Below are positions 41,677 to 50,013 of a stretch of 57,783 nucleotides of DNA, in pieces. Source of the DNA: Nocardia amamiensis. GTDB lineage: Bacteria > Actinomycetota > Actinomycetes > Mycobacteriales > Mycobacteriaceae. Within the stretch, counting starts at the first letter, position 1. The number at the start of each line of letters is the position of its first letter. A model generated the notes under the pieces. The model saw only the letters and a list, made by a program, of their open reading frames with translations, searched no databases and was not told where the DNA came from. Location of the stretch: NCBI RefSeq assembly GCF_015477605.1, contig NZ_JADLQX010000040.1, positions 1 to 57,783 of the forward strand, read 5' to 3'. The position numbers and the translations under genes are program-made.

Positions 41677-42108
41677 ATGCGGGCCCGCGATATAGAGATC
41701 GGGTGCACATACCTCGTGTTCGTGCCGTACCGGCTGCCGACGAGCCGCTACCCGTATCGTGACCAGCCCGGCACGCCGGAGTGGTCGTGGTGGTGGATGA
41801 CGGGCTGCCGGTTCCGACTGACTGTGACCGCGGTCGACGCCGCTGGTGATCCGCCGATGGTCGAGGGGCTGCGGGTCACCGAGAGTTCGTGGGCCGAGCT
41901 GGAACTCTCCGATGAGCAAGCCGCCGCGCTCGGTCTGCCGTATGGCCGCTATCGCGTGCGCGGCCAGATCGTCGACGACAGGGATTGGCCTGTCGCACTT
42001 CCAGAACTGCGGACGCTGCGGATCCCGGCGCGCTGGCTTCGCCCCACCGGCGGACCGCCACCCCGAACCCACATAGATCTCGACACGCTCGGCCCGTGGG
42101 GTTTCTGA
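41677..42108 (+). CDS. Hypothetical protein
   Basis: 143 residues from ATG 41677. Trp/Tyr/Arg-rich N-terminal half (GCTYLVFVPYRLPTSRYPYR; SWWWMTGCRFRLTVTAVDAA), then YGRYRVRGQIVDDRDWPVAL. It resembles small beta proteins, but no family is assigned. Ribosome site is weak, so the start is uncertain. Confidence 0.6.
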   Translation: MRARDIEIGCTYLVFVPYRLPTSRYPYRDQPGTPEWSWWWMTGCRFRLTVTAVDAAGDPPMVEGLRVTESSWAELELSDEQAAALGLPYGRYRVRGQIVDDRDWPVALPELRTLRIPARWLRPTGGPPPRTHIDLDTLGPWGF

Positions 42109-42246
42109 CCCCCAGTGTCGCTTCCCGAGCTATCTGGCGGGCCTCACCCACTGGGACCTGCGGTTCGCCACTTCCGCACATGCGATGGGACGCGAACCGC
42201 CCAGAACGTCGCCGGAATGTCAGTACTGGGCTTGCCGCCACCGACA

Positions 42247-42308
42247 TTAACGATATCGCTTATTGTGTTCGCCTCTTGCTCCATGGATAATTAACGATAT
42301 CGTTTATT
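42247..42308 (+). promoter_or_regulatory. Two AACGATATCGTT-type operators
   Basis: TTAACGATATCGCTTATT (42247-42264) and TTAACGATATCGTTTATT (42291-42308), 44 bp apart (about four helical turns), sharing the palindrome AACGATATCGTT (one mismatch in the first). They lie 20-80 bases before ATG 42329 and probably bind its product. Confidence 0.72.
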
Positions 42309-42328
42309 CCCTATGGAGGAGTTGGCTC

Positions 42329-42922
42329 ATGACCTACCCCGAGGATCTGCGCACGCCGACCGAGGTCGACGACGACGACCTGAATTCAGCGCTGGAGGAG
42401 GCGACCGAGGATTGGGAGCGACCGCGGCCGGGCCGACCGGAGATCGGTGGCGCCGCGCTCATCCGTTTCGGTGATCTACTGGCCCGTGTCGACGAGCGCT
42501 CCCGTGAAGAGAGCATCAACCGGGCGGAGCTGGTACGTCGCGCTGTGCGCGCCTATCTCGAGCCGGTTGAGCCGACCATCGAGGCGGTGCGGCGGCACCT
42601 GCGCTCCGGGTTCACGACTGTGCTGGTCACGTCCGGAACTTCGGCCCCGGCCGCTTGGCTGTGCCGGACTCCAGAGGAGGCTGTCGAGATGCTCGACAGC
42701 TGGGCCGACATCTGGACCCGCGATGGACGTTGCGAGATCGTGGCCCGATCGGATCGCCATGTCGCTGCCAGGACGACCGACGAGTCCACGGAGGGGATGA
42801 CGATGACGTGCGCGATCGTGGACGCAGCGCCCGTCAAGGGCGGCCTGGTCCCCCGCGTCAACAAGGGCGAAGCGGACCTGTGCAGGCGTTTGGGGTTGGA
42901 CCCTGACGACCTGTGGCCGTAA
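42329..42922 (+). CDS. RHH-domain regulator with extra C-terminal domain
   Basis: 197 residues from ATG 42329 with GGAGGA 8 bases upstream. After an acidic N terminus, FGDLLARVDERSREESINRA and ELVRRAVRAYLEP are an RHH-like strand-helix-helix (residues about 48-78). The C-terminal 110 residues (RSGFTTVLVTSGTSAPAAWL; EIVARSDRHVAARTTDESTE; GEADLCRRLGLDPDDLW) are not recognised and may be a sensor. It lies behind two strong operators, implying autoregulation. Confidence 0.7.
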   Translation: MTYPEDLRTPTEVDDDDLNSALEEATEDWERPRPGRPEIGGAALIRFGDLLARVDERSREESINRAELVRRAVRAYLEPVEPTIEAVRRHLRSGFTTVLVTSGTSAPAAWLCRTPEEAVEMLDSWADIWTRDGRCEIVARSDRHVAARTTDESTEGMTMTCAIVDAAPVKGGLVPRVNKGEADLCRRLGLDPDDLWP

Positions 42923-42970
42923 CCACCGAATCAACCCTCGCCTGACCTCAGCCTCACCAGCACCCGAACG

Positions 42971-42995
42971 GCCACCTGCAATGCGTGCAGGTGGC
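42971..42995 (+). terminator. Terminator after RHH regulator
   Basis: 10-bp stem GCCACCTGCA / TGCAGGTGGC with loop ATGCG, 49 bases after the stop codon. It lies in a 50-bp segment that recurs, less perfectly paired, at 48222-48271. Confidence 0.7.
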
Positions 42996-43019
42996 CGTTC
43001 GGTCCGTCCGAGGTGCTGT

Positions 43020-43170
43020 CTACGACGTGGTAGCGCCAGTGGTGGACACTATCCAGACTCCCCCAGCACCCGGCGCCCCCGCACCAGAGATCACCATCAC
43101 CGCCGCAGTCGGATCCGGCACCCACACGCCGAGCGCCCCGACAGCGCCAGCGGCGCCGTCGAGAAGATGA
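43020..43170 (+). pseudogene. 3'-end remnant of a 47069-48085-like gene
   Basis: An open frame here encodes a tail (PPAPGAPAPEITITAAVGSG) nearly identical to the C terminus of the protein at 47069-48085. The 123-bp DNA match (43035-43157 with 47947-48069) is gap-free. No start codon or N-terminal part of the protein is present, so this is a duplicated gene end rather than a complete gene. Confidence 0.65.
43035..43157 (+). repeat. Duplicated 123-bp segment, copy 1
   Basis: Matches 47947-48069 without gaps. The flanking 50-bp terminator segment (42971-43020) matches 48222-48271, but in the opposite order relative to this repeat, so the two loci are rearranged copies. Confidence 0.85.
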
Positions 43171-43331
43171 AGATGAATGGGATGGGCTCAGAGATTCGTG
43201 GCTCGTCAGCGCCGAGAGTTGAAGCTGGGCAACGCCGACTGACGGCTATCCGCTAGGCCGCGGCCGCCACAGTGGTTATCGCCTGCGGGGTTGAAGCCAC
43301 CCTTGCCATCGGGCCAGCGGGAGCCCCAGTG

Positions 43332-43469
43332 ATGCATATGTCGGCATTCATGGCGTGGTTGACCTGGCTCATCCCGTCGACGGCGTATCTCGCCGGGATA
43401 GGTTTGGTCGTCCTCGCTGTGGTCTTCATACCTGCATCCCGCCGCAAGGATGCTTCTACTGTGGGCTGA
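43332..43469 (+). CDS. Small membrane protein
   Basis: 45 residues from ATG 43332 (GGGAG upstream; GTG 43272 is possible). A single hydrophobic stretch (MAWLTWLIPSTAYLAGIGLV) fills most of it. The stop overlaps the start of the antitoxin-like gene (TGATG), implying translational coupling. Confidence 0.45.
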   Translation: MHMSAFMAWLTWLIPSTAYLAGIGLVVLAVVFIPASRRKDASTVG

Positions 43470-43840
43470 TGGCAACCGCAATCATCGAGATGGACGACGT
43501 CTTGTTCGCGCGGATACAGCAGGAAGCCGGGGAGAACTTCTCGGAATGGGTCTCCAAGGCGTGCCGGTCTCGGTTGCTGGCCGACGCGGCCCGGGACGCG
43601 GTGGTCTGGGAGCGCGAACACCCCGTCGAGGCCGCCCGGGAGCGCGCCGAGGAAGCAGCCCGATCCCTGGAATCCGAAGCCGAACACGAGATTCAGTACC
43701 AGGCCGAGGAAGCGGCCCGACGCCGCGGCGGTGACCATGCCGAGCCGACTGCTGAGGAAATCGCCGAGGCCGAGCGGCGAGTGCGTGCTCTCTTCGAGCG
43801 GGCCGACCGCCGACTTCGTGAACGCGAAGAAGGCGACTGA
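43469..43840 (+). CDS. Antitoxin-like protein, paralogue of 12613-12921
   Basis: 123 residues from ATG 43469. An N-terminal strand (AIIEMDDVLFARIQQEAGEN) leads to SEWVSKACRSRLLADAARDA and an acidic, Glu/Ala-rich C terminus ending in EEIAEAERRVRALFERADRR. It aligns over its length with the 12613 gene product. No toxin gene lies beside it; the upstream small membrane peptide gene overlaps by one base and could be a partner. Confidence 0.7.
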   Translation: MATAIIEMDDVLFARIQQEAGENFSEWVSKACRSRLLADAARDAVVWEREHPVEAARERAEEAARSLESEAEHEIQYQAEEAARRRGGDHAEPTAEEIAEAERRVRALFERADRRLREREEGD

Positions 43841-43852
43841 GACTGGAGCAAG

Positions 43853-44089
43853 TTAGACGCGCGCGACCATGCTGTCGAGGAGCGCAAGCATGGCATGGAT
43901 CTGCGTCTGACCTTGGATTGCGTGAACTTTCGCCCAGGCGAGCAGTACGGCTCGCCAATGCCTGCGCGTGAGGACATCTGACCACTCGTCCTGCTCGGTA
44001 AAACTGTCCATCACATCGAGCACCGCCCACATTGCTTCGTCCGCCTTCGCGGCAAACTCCTCGGCGCGGTCTGCGTGTGATCTCGTCAT
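43853..44089 (-). CDS. Small helical protein
   Basis: 78 residues from ATG 44089. RAEEFAAKADEAMWAVLDVM and RRHWRAVLLAWAKVHAIQGQ are amphipathic helices. It runs away from the origin region. Function unknown. Confidence 0.6.
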   Translation of the reverse strand: MTRSHADRAEEFAAKADEAMWAVLDVMDSFTEQDEWSDVLTRRHWRAVLLAWAKVHAIQGQTQIHAMLALLDSMVARV

Positions 44090-44317
44090 GAGGCGAAACC
44101 GTACGGAACCACGCACCGCAGCGCCTAGATCGCCGTGACGCAAGATCCGTGTCGGCGGCGCGTAAACCCGAGACGCACTGAGACGGGAAAGGCACGGGAA
44201 AGCGTGGGCTGGATTTGGGCTGAAACTGCTGCGTGACCGGAAGTTGCCCTGTTCAAGGCGAGAATTCCTGTGATGTGGGCCGGAATCCATTCACAGCCAC
44301 GGCCAGCCTACTAGAGG

Positions 44318-44340
44318 TAGTTCTTAACAGGAAAGAACTA
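44318..44340. promoter_or_regulatory. Inverted repeat before the iterons
   Basis: TAGTTCTT (44318-44325) and AAGAACTA (44333-44340), 7-base spacer, in an AT-rich zone followed by CAATTTTATG. It may be a regulator site or the AT-rich melting side of the origin. Confidence 0.5.
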
Positions 44341-44388
44341 AAGGCGGACGCAATTTTATGCGTGTCACCTGCGCAGATCCAGGGGCGC

Positions 44389-44655
44389 GGTCGGCAAGGT
44401 ATGCGAGTGGGTCGGCAAGGTATGCGAGCAATCCTGGGAAAACACGGCCGCTCCGGTCGGCAACGTATGCGTGGACAACTTGCTAGCAGCGGCGTCGGAT
44501 CCACAGATTGGGGACTGGTCGGCAAGGTATGCGAGGACAACTCCGCTTCGGGGCCGGTCGGCAACGTATGCGTGGATAACCGTCTCGGGTCGGCAAGGTA
44601 TGCGAGCCAGAGCGCTCCTGGTGCTGTGGGCCGCCCGGTCGGCAAGGTATGCGAG
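44389..44655. other. Replication origin: seven iterons
   Basis: Seven copies of the 19-mer GGTCGGCAAGGTATGCGAG start at 44389, 44410, 44455, 44517, 44556, 44588 and 44637. Copies 3 and 5 carry a variant (CAACGTATGCGTG in place of CAAGGTATGCGAG); the others are exact or almost so. All point towards repA and lie 44-310 bases upstream of it. This is a typical Rep-binding iteron origin (theta replication). Confidence 0.9.
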
Positions 44656-44698
44656 TGGTGCCATCACAACGGCGCAGCGCTCTGGCAGGCTGGCCCTC

Positions 44699-45637
44699 AT
44701 GCCCCGGCAGAAACGCAGCGACCTGGACTTCTTCAACGCAGCGGTCGAGCTGTGGGATGCCGAGCCCGAAATCGGTTATCTGGCCAGGCTGTTCACCCAA
44801 ACTTCCCTGCCGTATAAGGAACCCAAGAACAATCCGGCGGCGTGGCGACGGGTCAATGGCAACACCCAGCTCATCGTGCGGCCCGGGGTCATTTTCGGCC
44901 CGGACGGCGAGGCAGTCTCGCTCGGATACCCGTTCGGCAGCATCCCGCGGCTGGTCCTGACGTGGATGAGCACCGAAGCGGTCCGCACGAAAAGCCGGGA
45001 CCTGGTGCTGGGTGCGAGCCTGACCGAGTTCATGCGCAAAGTCGGGTTGATCAAGGATCATGAACTACCCACCGGCGGCAAGAATGGCAACGGCACACGC
45101 GCCAAGCAGCAGATGGAACGCCTTTTCCGATCCACCGTCTCTGTGGAGTACATCGGCGACGAGAACCGGCAGCTGGGCGCCCAGATGTCGGTGGCGTCGG
45201 GATATGACCTGTGGTGGAAACCGGGCTCCGAAGATGACCAGCCGTCGCTGATGGAGTCCATGGTGCGGTTGTCGCCGGAATTCTTCGAGCAAGTCGTCGA
45301 ACGCCCGGTGCCCGTGGACATGCAGGCGCTGATGCTGCTGCGCGAATCACCGATGCGGCTCGATATCTACACCTGGCTGACCTACCGCATGTCGCGGCTG
45401 AAGAAGCAGACCACCGTGCCGTGGGCCTCGCTCAAAGGCCAGTTCGGATCCGAGCTGGCCGACACCAAGCAGGGCAACTACCAGTTCAAACGCGATTTCA
45501 AGAAGCGGCTCGCCGAGGTGACAACGGTGTACAAGGAGGCGAACGTGGACGTCACCGACTCAGGCCTGGTGCTGCGCCCCAGCCTCACTCACGTACGCAA
45601 GAGTCCCGGCTTCCTGGCCTTGGAACGCGGCAAATAG
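44699..45637 (+). CDS. repA: Plasmid replication initiator RepA
   Basis: 312 residues from ATG 44699, chosen because the longer frame upstream reads through the iterons. Sequence fits the RepA_C family: YLARLFTQTSLPYKEPK, PGVIFGPDGEAVSLGYPFGS, RLVLTWMSTEAVRTKSRDLV, LGASLTEFMRKVGL, then MQALMLLRESPMRLDIYTWL and a C-terminal basic region. Such initiators bind iterons by paired winged helices and load the host helicase. A start inside the iteron block would couple copy number to repA transcription. Confidence 0.9.
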   Translation: MPRQKRSDLDFFNAAVELWDAEPEIGYLARLFTQTSLPYKEPKNNPAAWRRVNGNTQLIVRPGVIFGPDGEAVSLGYPFGSIPRLVLTWMSTEAVRTKSRDLVLGASLTEFMRKVGLIKDHELPTGGKNGNGTRAKQQMERLFRSTVSVEYIGDENRQLGAQMSVASGYDLWWKPGSEDDQPSLMESMVRLSPEFFEQVVERPVPVDMQALMLLRESPMRLDIYTWLTYRMSRLKKQTTVPWASLKGQFGSELADTKQGNYQFKRDFKKRLAEVTTVYKEANVDVTDSGLVLRPSLTHVRKSPGFLALERGK

Positions 45638-45785
45638 TCCGGTCAGTGCCCATCAGGCAATGGAAGGCGTACGCCGCCGATCGGGTCGAGCAGGATTCCC
45701 CCCTGCTCGACCCTGGTCCGGATCATCGCCGCACCACCCACCCAGGCCAATGTCACAGCGAGGATGGGGTTTCGAGGCGACGCGC

Positions 45786-46901
45786 CTAGCCCATCGCCTT
45801 GACCAAGAGCGTCGTGGTCGGGTCGACATCCTCAGCCCAAGCAAGGGTCGGCAAGTCCGCGCCCTCCAATCCCGTGAGCTCGAGAGCGGCTTGCCCGGAC
45901 AGATGGGCCGAGTTGATTGACTGGCCGTTGGCGATCGCGGCATAGAACTGGGCCGCATAGTTGATCGCGTCACCATCACTGATCTCGTCGGCCATGCCGA
46001 TCGCGAACGGCGCAACCTCGGCCACCAGATCCTCGATCTGGGCAGCGGACTTGCACGAGTTCAACAGCACCAGCAGCGGCGGCGTGTCGGTGGCCTTCAC
46101 CGCCCGGGCGAACGCACGAGCAGTCACAGCTATACCGATATGACGCGCGTCCTCGTCAGCCTCGAACTCGATGAAGTCCTCGTTGCTATGACCAGAGAAA
46201 TGGACCACATGAGGGCGGAACTTGGTGATTCCGTCGAGCAGATCAGCCGTTGTCGCCGCAGTGCGCACGTCGAACTCGATCTGATCGCGACCGAGCGCGG
46301 ATTCGACAGCGGAGCGGATCCGCTGCTGCTCACGCCCCACTCGCAAATCCCCCTTGGACGCGGCGCCGAGCAGCAGCACACGAAGCTTCTCGGGCTTGGG
46401 CGCGGGCAGCTGCCGAAGCACATGCTCGACAGCTGTCTCCGTTTGGGCAATCCGAGATTCGAACGCGGCCTGCTGGCGAGCAGCCTGCTGCTCGTCGCGC
46501 TTGCGCTTACGCTCGGCAGCGTCAGCCTCGGACTTACGTTTACGTTCGGCCGCAGCGGCATCAGACTGACGTTTGCGTTCGGCCGCGGCAGTCTCAGATG
46601 CTTCGGCCTTGCTCAGGTTGAGCGCCAGCGCCTGCTCTTCCTTGGCATACGTGCTGGCCCGACGCTGCCAACTATTCGCCTGCTTCCCGGCATCTTCGGC
46701 GCTTTTGTCCTTCCGCGCGGCCTCGCTGAGCTTGCTCTTGGCCGTCGACGCACTCGACGTCTTCGACGCGGCGAGACGCAGCGCCGCAGCATCGGAGCGG
46801 AAGTTCGACTCCTTCGTCCGGTACTCCCCGGCCTTCTTCTCGGCCTCGAGGCGCTGCTTCCGCTTGTTATTGAGCTGATTCCGATACTGACTCGAACTCA
46901 A
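45786..46901 (-). CDS. CHAT-domain (caspase-like) protease with coiled-coil N terminus
   Basis: 371 residues from TTG 46901, supported by GAGGAG 8 bases upstream. Residues 1-160 are a long Lys/Ala/Gln/Glu coiled coil (KRKQRLEAEKKAGEYRTKES). Residues about 180-371 are a CHAT protease domain: LRVLLLGAASKGDLRVGREQ, HVVHFSGHSNEDF with catalytic H238, and LLVLLNSCKSAAQ with catalytic C283. CHAT peptidases act in bacterial gasdermin, CRISPR-linked and other defence systems. The neighbouring gene is divergent, with 167 bp between starts. Confidence 0.87.
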   Translation of the reverse strand: MSSSQYRNQLNNKRKQRLEAEKKAGEYRTKESNFRSDAAALRLAASKTSSASTAKSKLSEAARKDKSAEDAGKQANSWQRRASTYAKEEQALALNLSKAEASETAAAERKRQSDAAAAERKRKSEADAAERKRKRDEQQAARQQAAFESRIAQTETAVEHVLRQLPAPKPEKLRVLLLGAASKGDLRVGREQQRIRSAVESALGRDQIEFDVRTAATTADLLDGITKFRPHVVHFSGHSNEDFIEFEADEDARHIGIAVTARAFARAVKATDTPPLLVLLNSCKSAAQIEDLVAEVAPFAIGMADEISDGDAINYAAQFYAAIANGQSINSAHLSGQAALELTGLEGADLPTLAWAEDVDPTTTLLVKAMG

Positions 46902-47068
46902 CGGGTTTCTCCTCAGTCCAGTAGTTCGTGCCCGGCGACTACCGAGCCCTCCGACGCTACGCCGAGGCTCCGACACACCTGCAGGAATCATCGATGGGCC
47001 CGAACTCGGGTGCCATCCTCGACGCGGCGAAGGTAATCGGTGATTCAAGCGTTCGGGAGGGGCGAACA

Positions 47069-48085
47069 GTGTCCACTGCGGTGAAAGTCAAGAACGGTGC
47101 GGAACCGACCGATCAAGAGGCTCAGCGCTGGCTCGCTGCGACTGAGTTGGCCAGCGATCAGCGGGCAGCCATACTGCTGACGCGCGCGATGTTTCCGGCA
47201 CGGTTCGGGTTCGCGCAACGAGAACCCCTGATCCCGCCGGCCGCGGACAGTGATTGCGCTGCCAAGGTGATGTGGCTGCTGAAAGTTGGGCAGACGCCCA
47301 CGCCTGTTGCTGTTCTGAAAGCGGCGTCCACCAAGTCGGCGAAGAAGCTGGCCAGAAGGAACGAATGGTTCGCCAGGCAACAGCGTGCGAAGAAGGTCAT
47401 CTCCACGACCAAGGACGTGACCGCTCTCAGCAAGCTTCTGGCCGAAGCGGTGGCAGCACATTGGTGCGAGCACGGCACCGGCCCGCACTGGAGCGAGGCC
47501 GTGGCCGCCCCCGAGGTTGCGCAGTGGTGGACCGAGGCGACCGGCATGGCGTATCTCGGCAAGGACTTCCGACAGGCCATCTTCCTGACGGCGCAGAAAT
47601 TGGGGTGGATCGCGTTCAACACCCAGGAACGCTCCCTGTGCACCGGACGGCGGTTCCACCGACGCCACCTCGCCGCCGAAATCTCGAAGGCTCCGCACGA
47701 GGACATCGGCTACTTCACCGCCGCCTACATCAGCATCCATCAAGCCATTCACGGCCACAGCCCGAATTGGGCGCAGATCGCCGAAGCAGCCACCGACCAG
47801 AACGGTCTCCTGCTATTCCTCGATGCCGATGATGCGACGGCACAATCCCGGTGGATCGCCACTCATGGCTGGATCGTCCTGCGAGACGGAAGCATCCAAC
47901 CGGGAAAGCGCGTCGCTGCAGAGGCTCGCAGTCGAGGCCACAGCATGCCAGTGGTGGACAAGATCGAGACTCCCCCAGCACCGGGCGCCCCCGCACCAGA
48001 GATCACCATCACCGCCGCAGTCGGATCTGGCACACCCGCGCCGAGCGCCACGACAGCGCCGGCGGCGCCTACATCGGGAAGATGA
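47069..48085 (+). CDS. Protein divergent from the CHAT gene
   Basis: 338 residues from GTG 47069, with GGGAGGGG 6 bases upstream. Helical, with repeated winged-helix-like units in the centre (LLAEAVAAHWCEHGTGPHWS; FRQAIFLTAQKLGWIAFNTQ; GYFTAAYISIHQAIHGHSPN). The C-terminal 45 residues are a Pro/Ala-rich tail encoded by the 123-bp repeat. No known family. Its head-to-head position suggests regulation with, or targeting by, the CHAT protease (inference). Confidence 0.65.
   Translation: MSTAVKVKNGAEPTDQEAQRWLAATELASDQRAAILLTRAMFPARFGFAQREPLIPPAADSDCAAKVMWLLKVGQTPTPVAVLKAASTKSAKKLARRNEWFARQQRAKKVISTTKDVTALSKLLAEAVAAHWCEHGTGPHWSEAVAAPEVAQWWTEATGMAYLGKDFRQAIFLTAQKLGWIAFNTQERSLCTGRRFHRRHLAAEISKAPHEDIGYFTAAYISIHQAIHGHSPNWAQIAEAATDQNGLLLFLDADDATAQSRWIATHGWIVLRDGSIQPGKRVAAEARSRGHSMPVVDKIETPPAPGAPAPEITITAAVGSGTPAPSATTAPAAPTSGR
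47947..48069 (+). repeat. Duplicated 123-bp segment, copy 2
   Basis: Gap-free match to 43035-43157; here it forms the 3' end of a complete gene. Confidence 0.85.
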
Positions 48086-48221
48086 CGGGGGTTCGGAAGA
48101 GCTCGGTGACCCCGGCCGCGCTGGCGCCTACATAACCGCTGCCCAAGCACACGACCAAGCGGTGGAGCGCATCGTCCTCGGACGCGCGCCCATCTCCGAG
48201 TGCGCTCCTCCACTTGAAACG

Positions 48222-48271
48222 GTCACCTGCAATGCGTGCACGTGGCCGCTCGGTCCATCCGAGGCGTTATC
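48222..48271 (+). repeat. Duplicated 50-bp terminator-like segment
   Basis: Matches 42971-43020 with several substitutions; the hairpin arms (GTCACCTGCA / TGCACGTGGC) pair less well than in the other copy. Confidence 0.75.
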
Positions 48272-48295
48272 ACGTCCTTGATTCCGTCGAAGACG

Positions 48296-48940
48296 CTATT
48301 GGGCCAGCCGGACTGGGCGCTCGCTGGCGGCGGGAGTGCCGAACCGTTTGGCGAAGTCGTCCCACCACGCGCTCGGCGGCACGGTGAGCGCTGCCTCGGC
48401 GAGCGCCTTCCCGGTGGCGGTCGTGATCAGCGGGATCATGCTGTGGATGAACCGGCCCATTGCGGCAGCCCCGCGGCCAGCCTCCTGGTATTCGCGGGCC
48501 TGCAACAGTAGGTCCAGCTTGTCGGCGTCACGTGAGCACAATGCCTCGGCACTGGCACCGGCCCGTTTGGCGGATTCGTGTTCGACCACCGCAGCACGGA
48601 TACGGGCGGCCAAGTCGGCGGGCAGGCCGGCGGTCTGATCGGCAACCACCTCGGTAGCCGATACTTGGGTCACATAAGCCTTCCCGGTGGCCTGCACATC
48701 GCCGTAGCGGCTTTCGGGCACATCATGGAAGATGCCAAGCACTGCGGCCCGTTCCGGATCGGCGCCTTCTCCGACAGCGATCACGAACGCAAGCACGGCG
48801 ACCCGCCAACTGTGCGCAGCCACCGATTCGCCGTTGGTGATTCCCGCGCGCAGCCAGCCCGCACGCGGCAATACCTTGAGGTAACCCAACTCGTAGGCGA
48901 AGGTGATCGTTTCCGTCGCACCGTTCCCGTCCGTGCTCAT
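48296..48940 (-). CDS. HD-domain phosphohydrolase (YfbR/HDDC2-like)
   Basis: 214 residues from ATG 48940. H43 in AAHSWRVAVLAFVI, H72-D73 in IFHDVPESRYGD and D138/D140 in CSRDADKLDLLLQ form the HD metal ligands; the ESRYGD stretch is typical of 5'-deoxynucleotidases of the YfbR/HDDC2 group. Such enzymes can lower dNTP pools. It is co-transcribed with the XRE regulator upstream (4-bp overlap), as in dNTP-depletion defence pairs. Confidence 0.82.
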   Translation of the reverse strand: MSTDGNGATETITFAYELGYLKVLPRAGWLRAGITNGESVAAHSWRVAVLAFVIAVGEGADPERAAVLGIFHDVPESRYGDVQATGKAYVTQVSATEVVADQTAGLPADLAARIRAAVVEHESAKRAGASAEALCSRDADKLDLLLQAREYQEAGRGAAAMGRFIHSMIPLITTATGKALAEAALTVPPSAWWDDFAKRFGTPAASERPVRLAQ

Positions 48941-50013
48941 GCCATGCTCCCGATCAGGTAGTGGACTTGCTCAAGTCGTTGCCGCGCCCGAGCGCTGAGG
49001 CTGTCGTCGGAGGTGGCTTTGTCGACGGTACTTGAGATGGCCGACGCCCACCGTGGTTGCGTGACAAGCATTCGCCGCGTCCGCGCCAGCGCCCACAGAC
49101 TGTGGGCACACAGCTCGCGGTACGGAGCGCTGACCACACCCGTCAGTAGCGACGGCAACAGCAATTCTCCCGACCACGCGTCGGACTTCGTGCGCACCAT
49201 GTCCGCATCCGAAGCCCACGGTGTGCCGAACTCACCGACCCAGTACGCCCAGTACCGGAGATTCGCCAACTCCGTCTCCGCGTCGGACAAGCCCTCGTCC
49301 ACGAATCGTTGCAGCGGTTCATGATTCCCGGTGCTGGCCGCCCGGACGGCCGCCGACCGGGCCACCGCCCACTCTGGCGACCAGCGGCGCAGGTCGGCCT
49401 CACTTGCCTGCCGCTTGATCTGGCTGGAAGCCCATCCTTCAGCATGCTGGAACGCAGCGTCGTGGGAGGCGACCAGAAACACTGCCTGCCGCCGGAGCAT
49501 CGCGCCCTGCTCCCCGTCACCTGCCGATTCAGCCAGCGCCCGCAAGCTTGCCACCGCCTCGGTGCGCTGGCTGACTGGGATGTGCAGCACTGCCGAGGTG
49601 CCTTTCAACTGGCGAGGAATCGCCCCGGTCAACGGCCACGTCAACATCTCCGTGATGGCCCGGTCTGGCACTGTCAGGCCAAGCGGGTGCCGTTTTGGGT
49701 CGCGCTGATCGAGCCCGGACAGGATGTCATCAGCTTGAAGTGCCGTCTCAAATGCGGCGACCAGTTCAGAACAAGCCCCATGGACCAGTAGTGCGCGTGT
49801 CACTTGGCGCAGACGGGCGAACGGCAACCGGGTCAATGGGTTTCGACCTTGTTCCCAGGCGCCGACGGTCTTCACCGCCACCCCCAGCAGCTCGGCCAGC
49901 TCATCCTGGCCGAGGCCGATCTGGCGGCGGATCGCAGCCAGCACCGCGCCAGCGACCCGGCCATCGAGTCCACTCCCATCCGCAATGGGAGTGGAGTGAG
50001 CAACGACCGCCAT
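48937..50013 (-). CDS. XRE-family regulator coupled to the HD hydrolase
   Basis: 358 residues from ATG 50013 (AAGGAG 7 bases upstream). Residues 20-65 are a helix-turn-helix (LAAIRRQIGLGQDELAELLG; VAVKTVGAWEQGRNPLTRLP); the other 290 residues are helical and Trp-rich (for example ANLRYWAYWVGEFGTPWASD). No TPR repeats as regular as in 36515-37855. A 10-bp inverted repeat inside the 5' coding end may be its own operator. Confidence 0.78.
   Translation of the reverse strand: MAVVAHSTPIADGSGLDGRVAGAVLAAIRRQIGLGQDELAELLGVAVKTVGAWEQGRNPLTRLPFARLRQVTRALLVHGACSELVAAFETALQADDILSGLDQRDPKRHPLGLTVPDRAITEMLTWPLTGAIPRQLKGTSAVLHIPVSQRTEAVASLRALAESAGDGEQGAMLRRQAVFLVASHDAAFQHAEGWASSQIKRQASEADLRRWSPEWAVARSAAVRAASTGNHEPLQRFVDEGLSDAETELANLRYWAYWVGEFGTPWASDADMVRTKSDAWSGELLLPSLLTGVVSAPYRELCAHSLWALARTRRMLVTQPRWASAISSTVDKATSDDSLSARARQRLEQVHYLIGSMA
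49970..49994. promoter_or_regulatory. Inverted repeat within XRE gene start
   Basis: CCACTCCCAT (49970-49979) and ATGGGAGTGG (49985-49994), 5-base loop, over codons 7-15 of the XRE gene. Either an operator or an mRNA hairpin limiting translation. Confidence 0.45.

Noticed and set aside
44471..44698. Longer N terminus for RepA
   Set aside because: The added residues come from iteron DNA and have no family similarity; ATG 44699 gives the normal RepA length.
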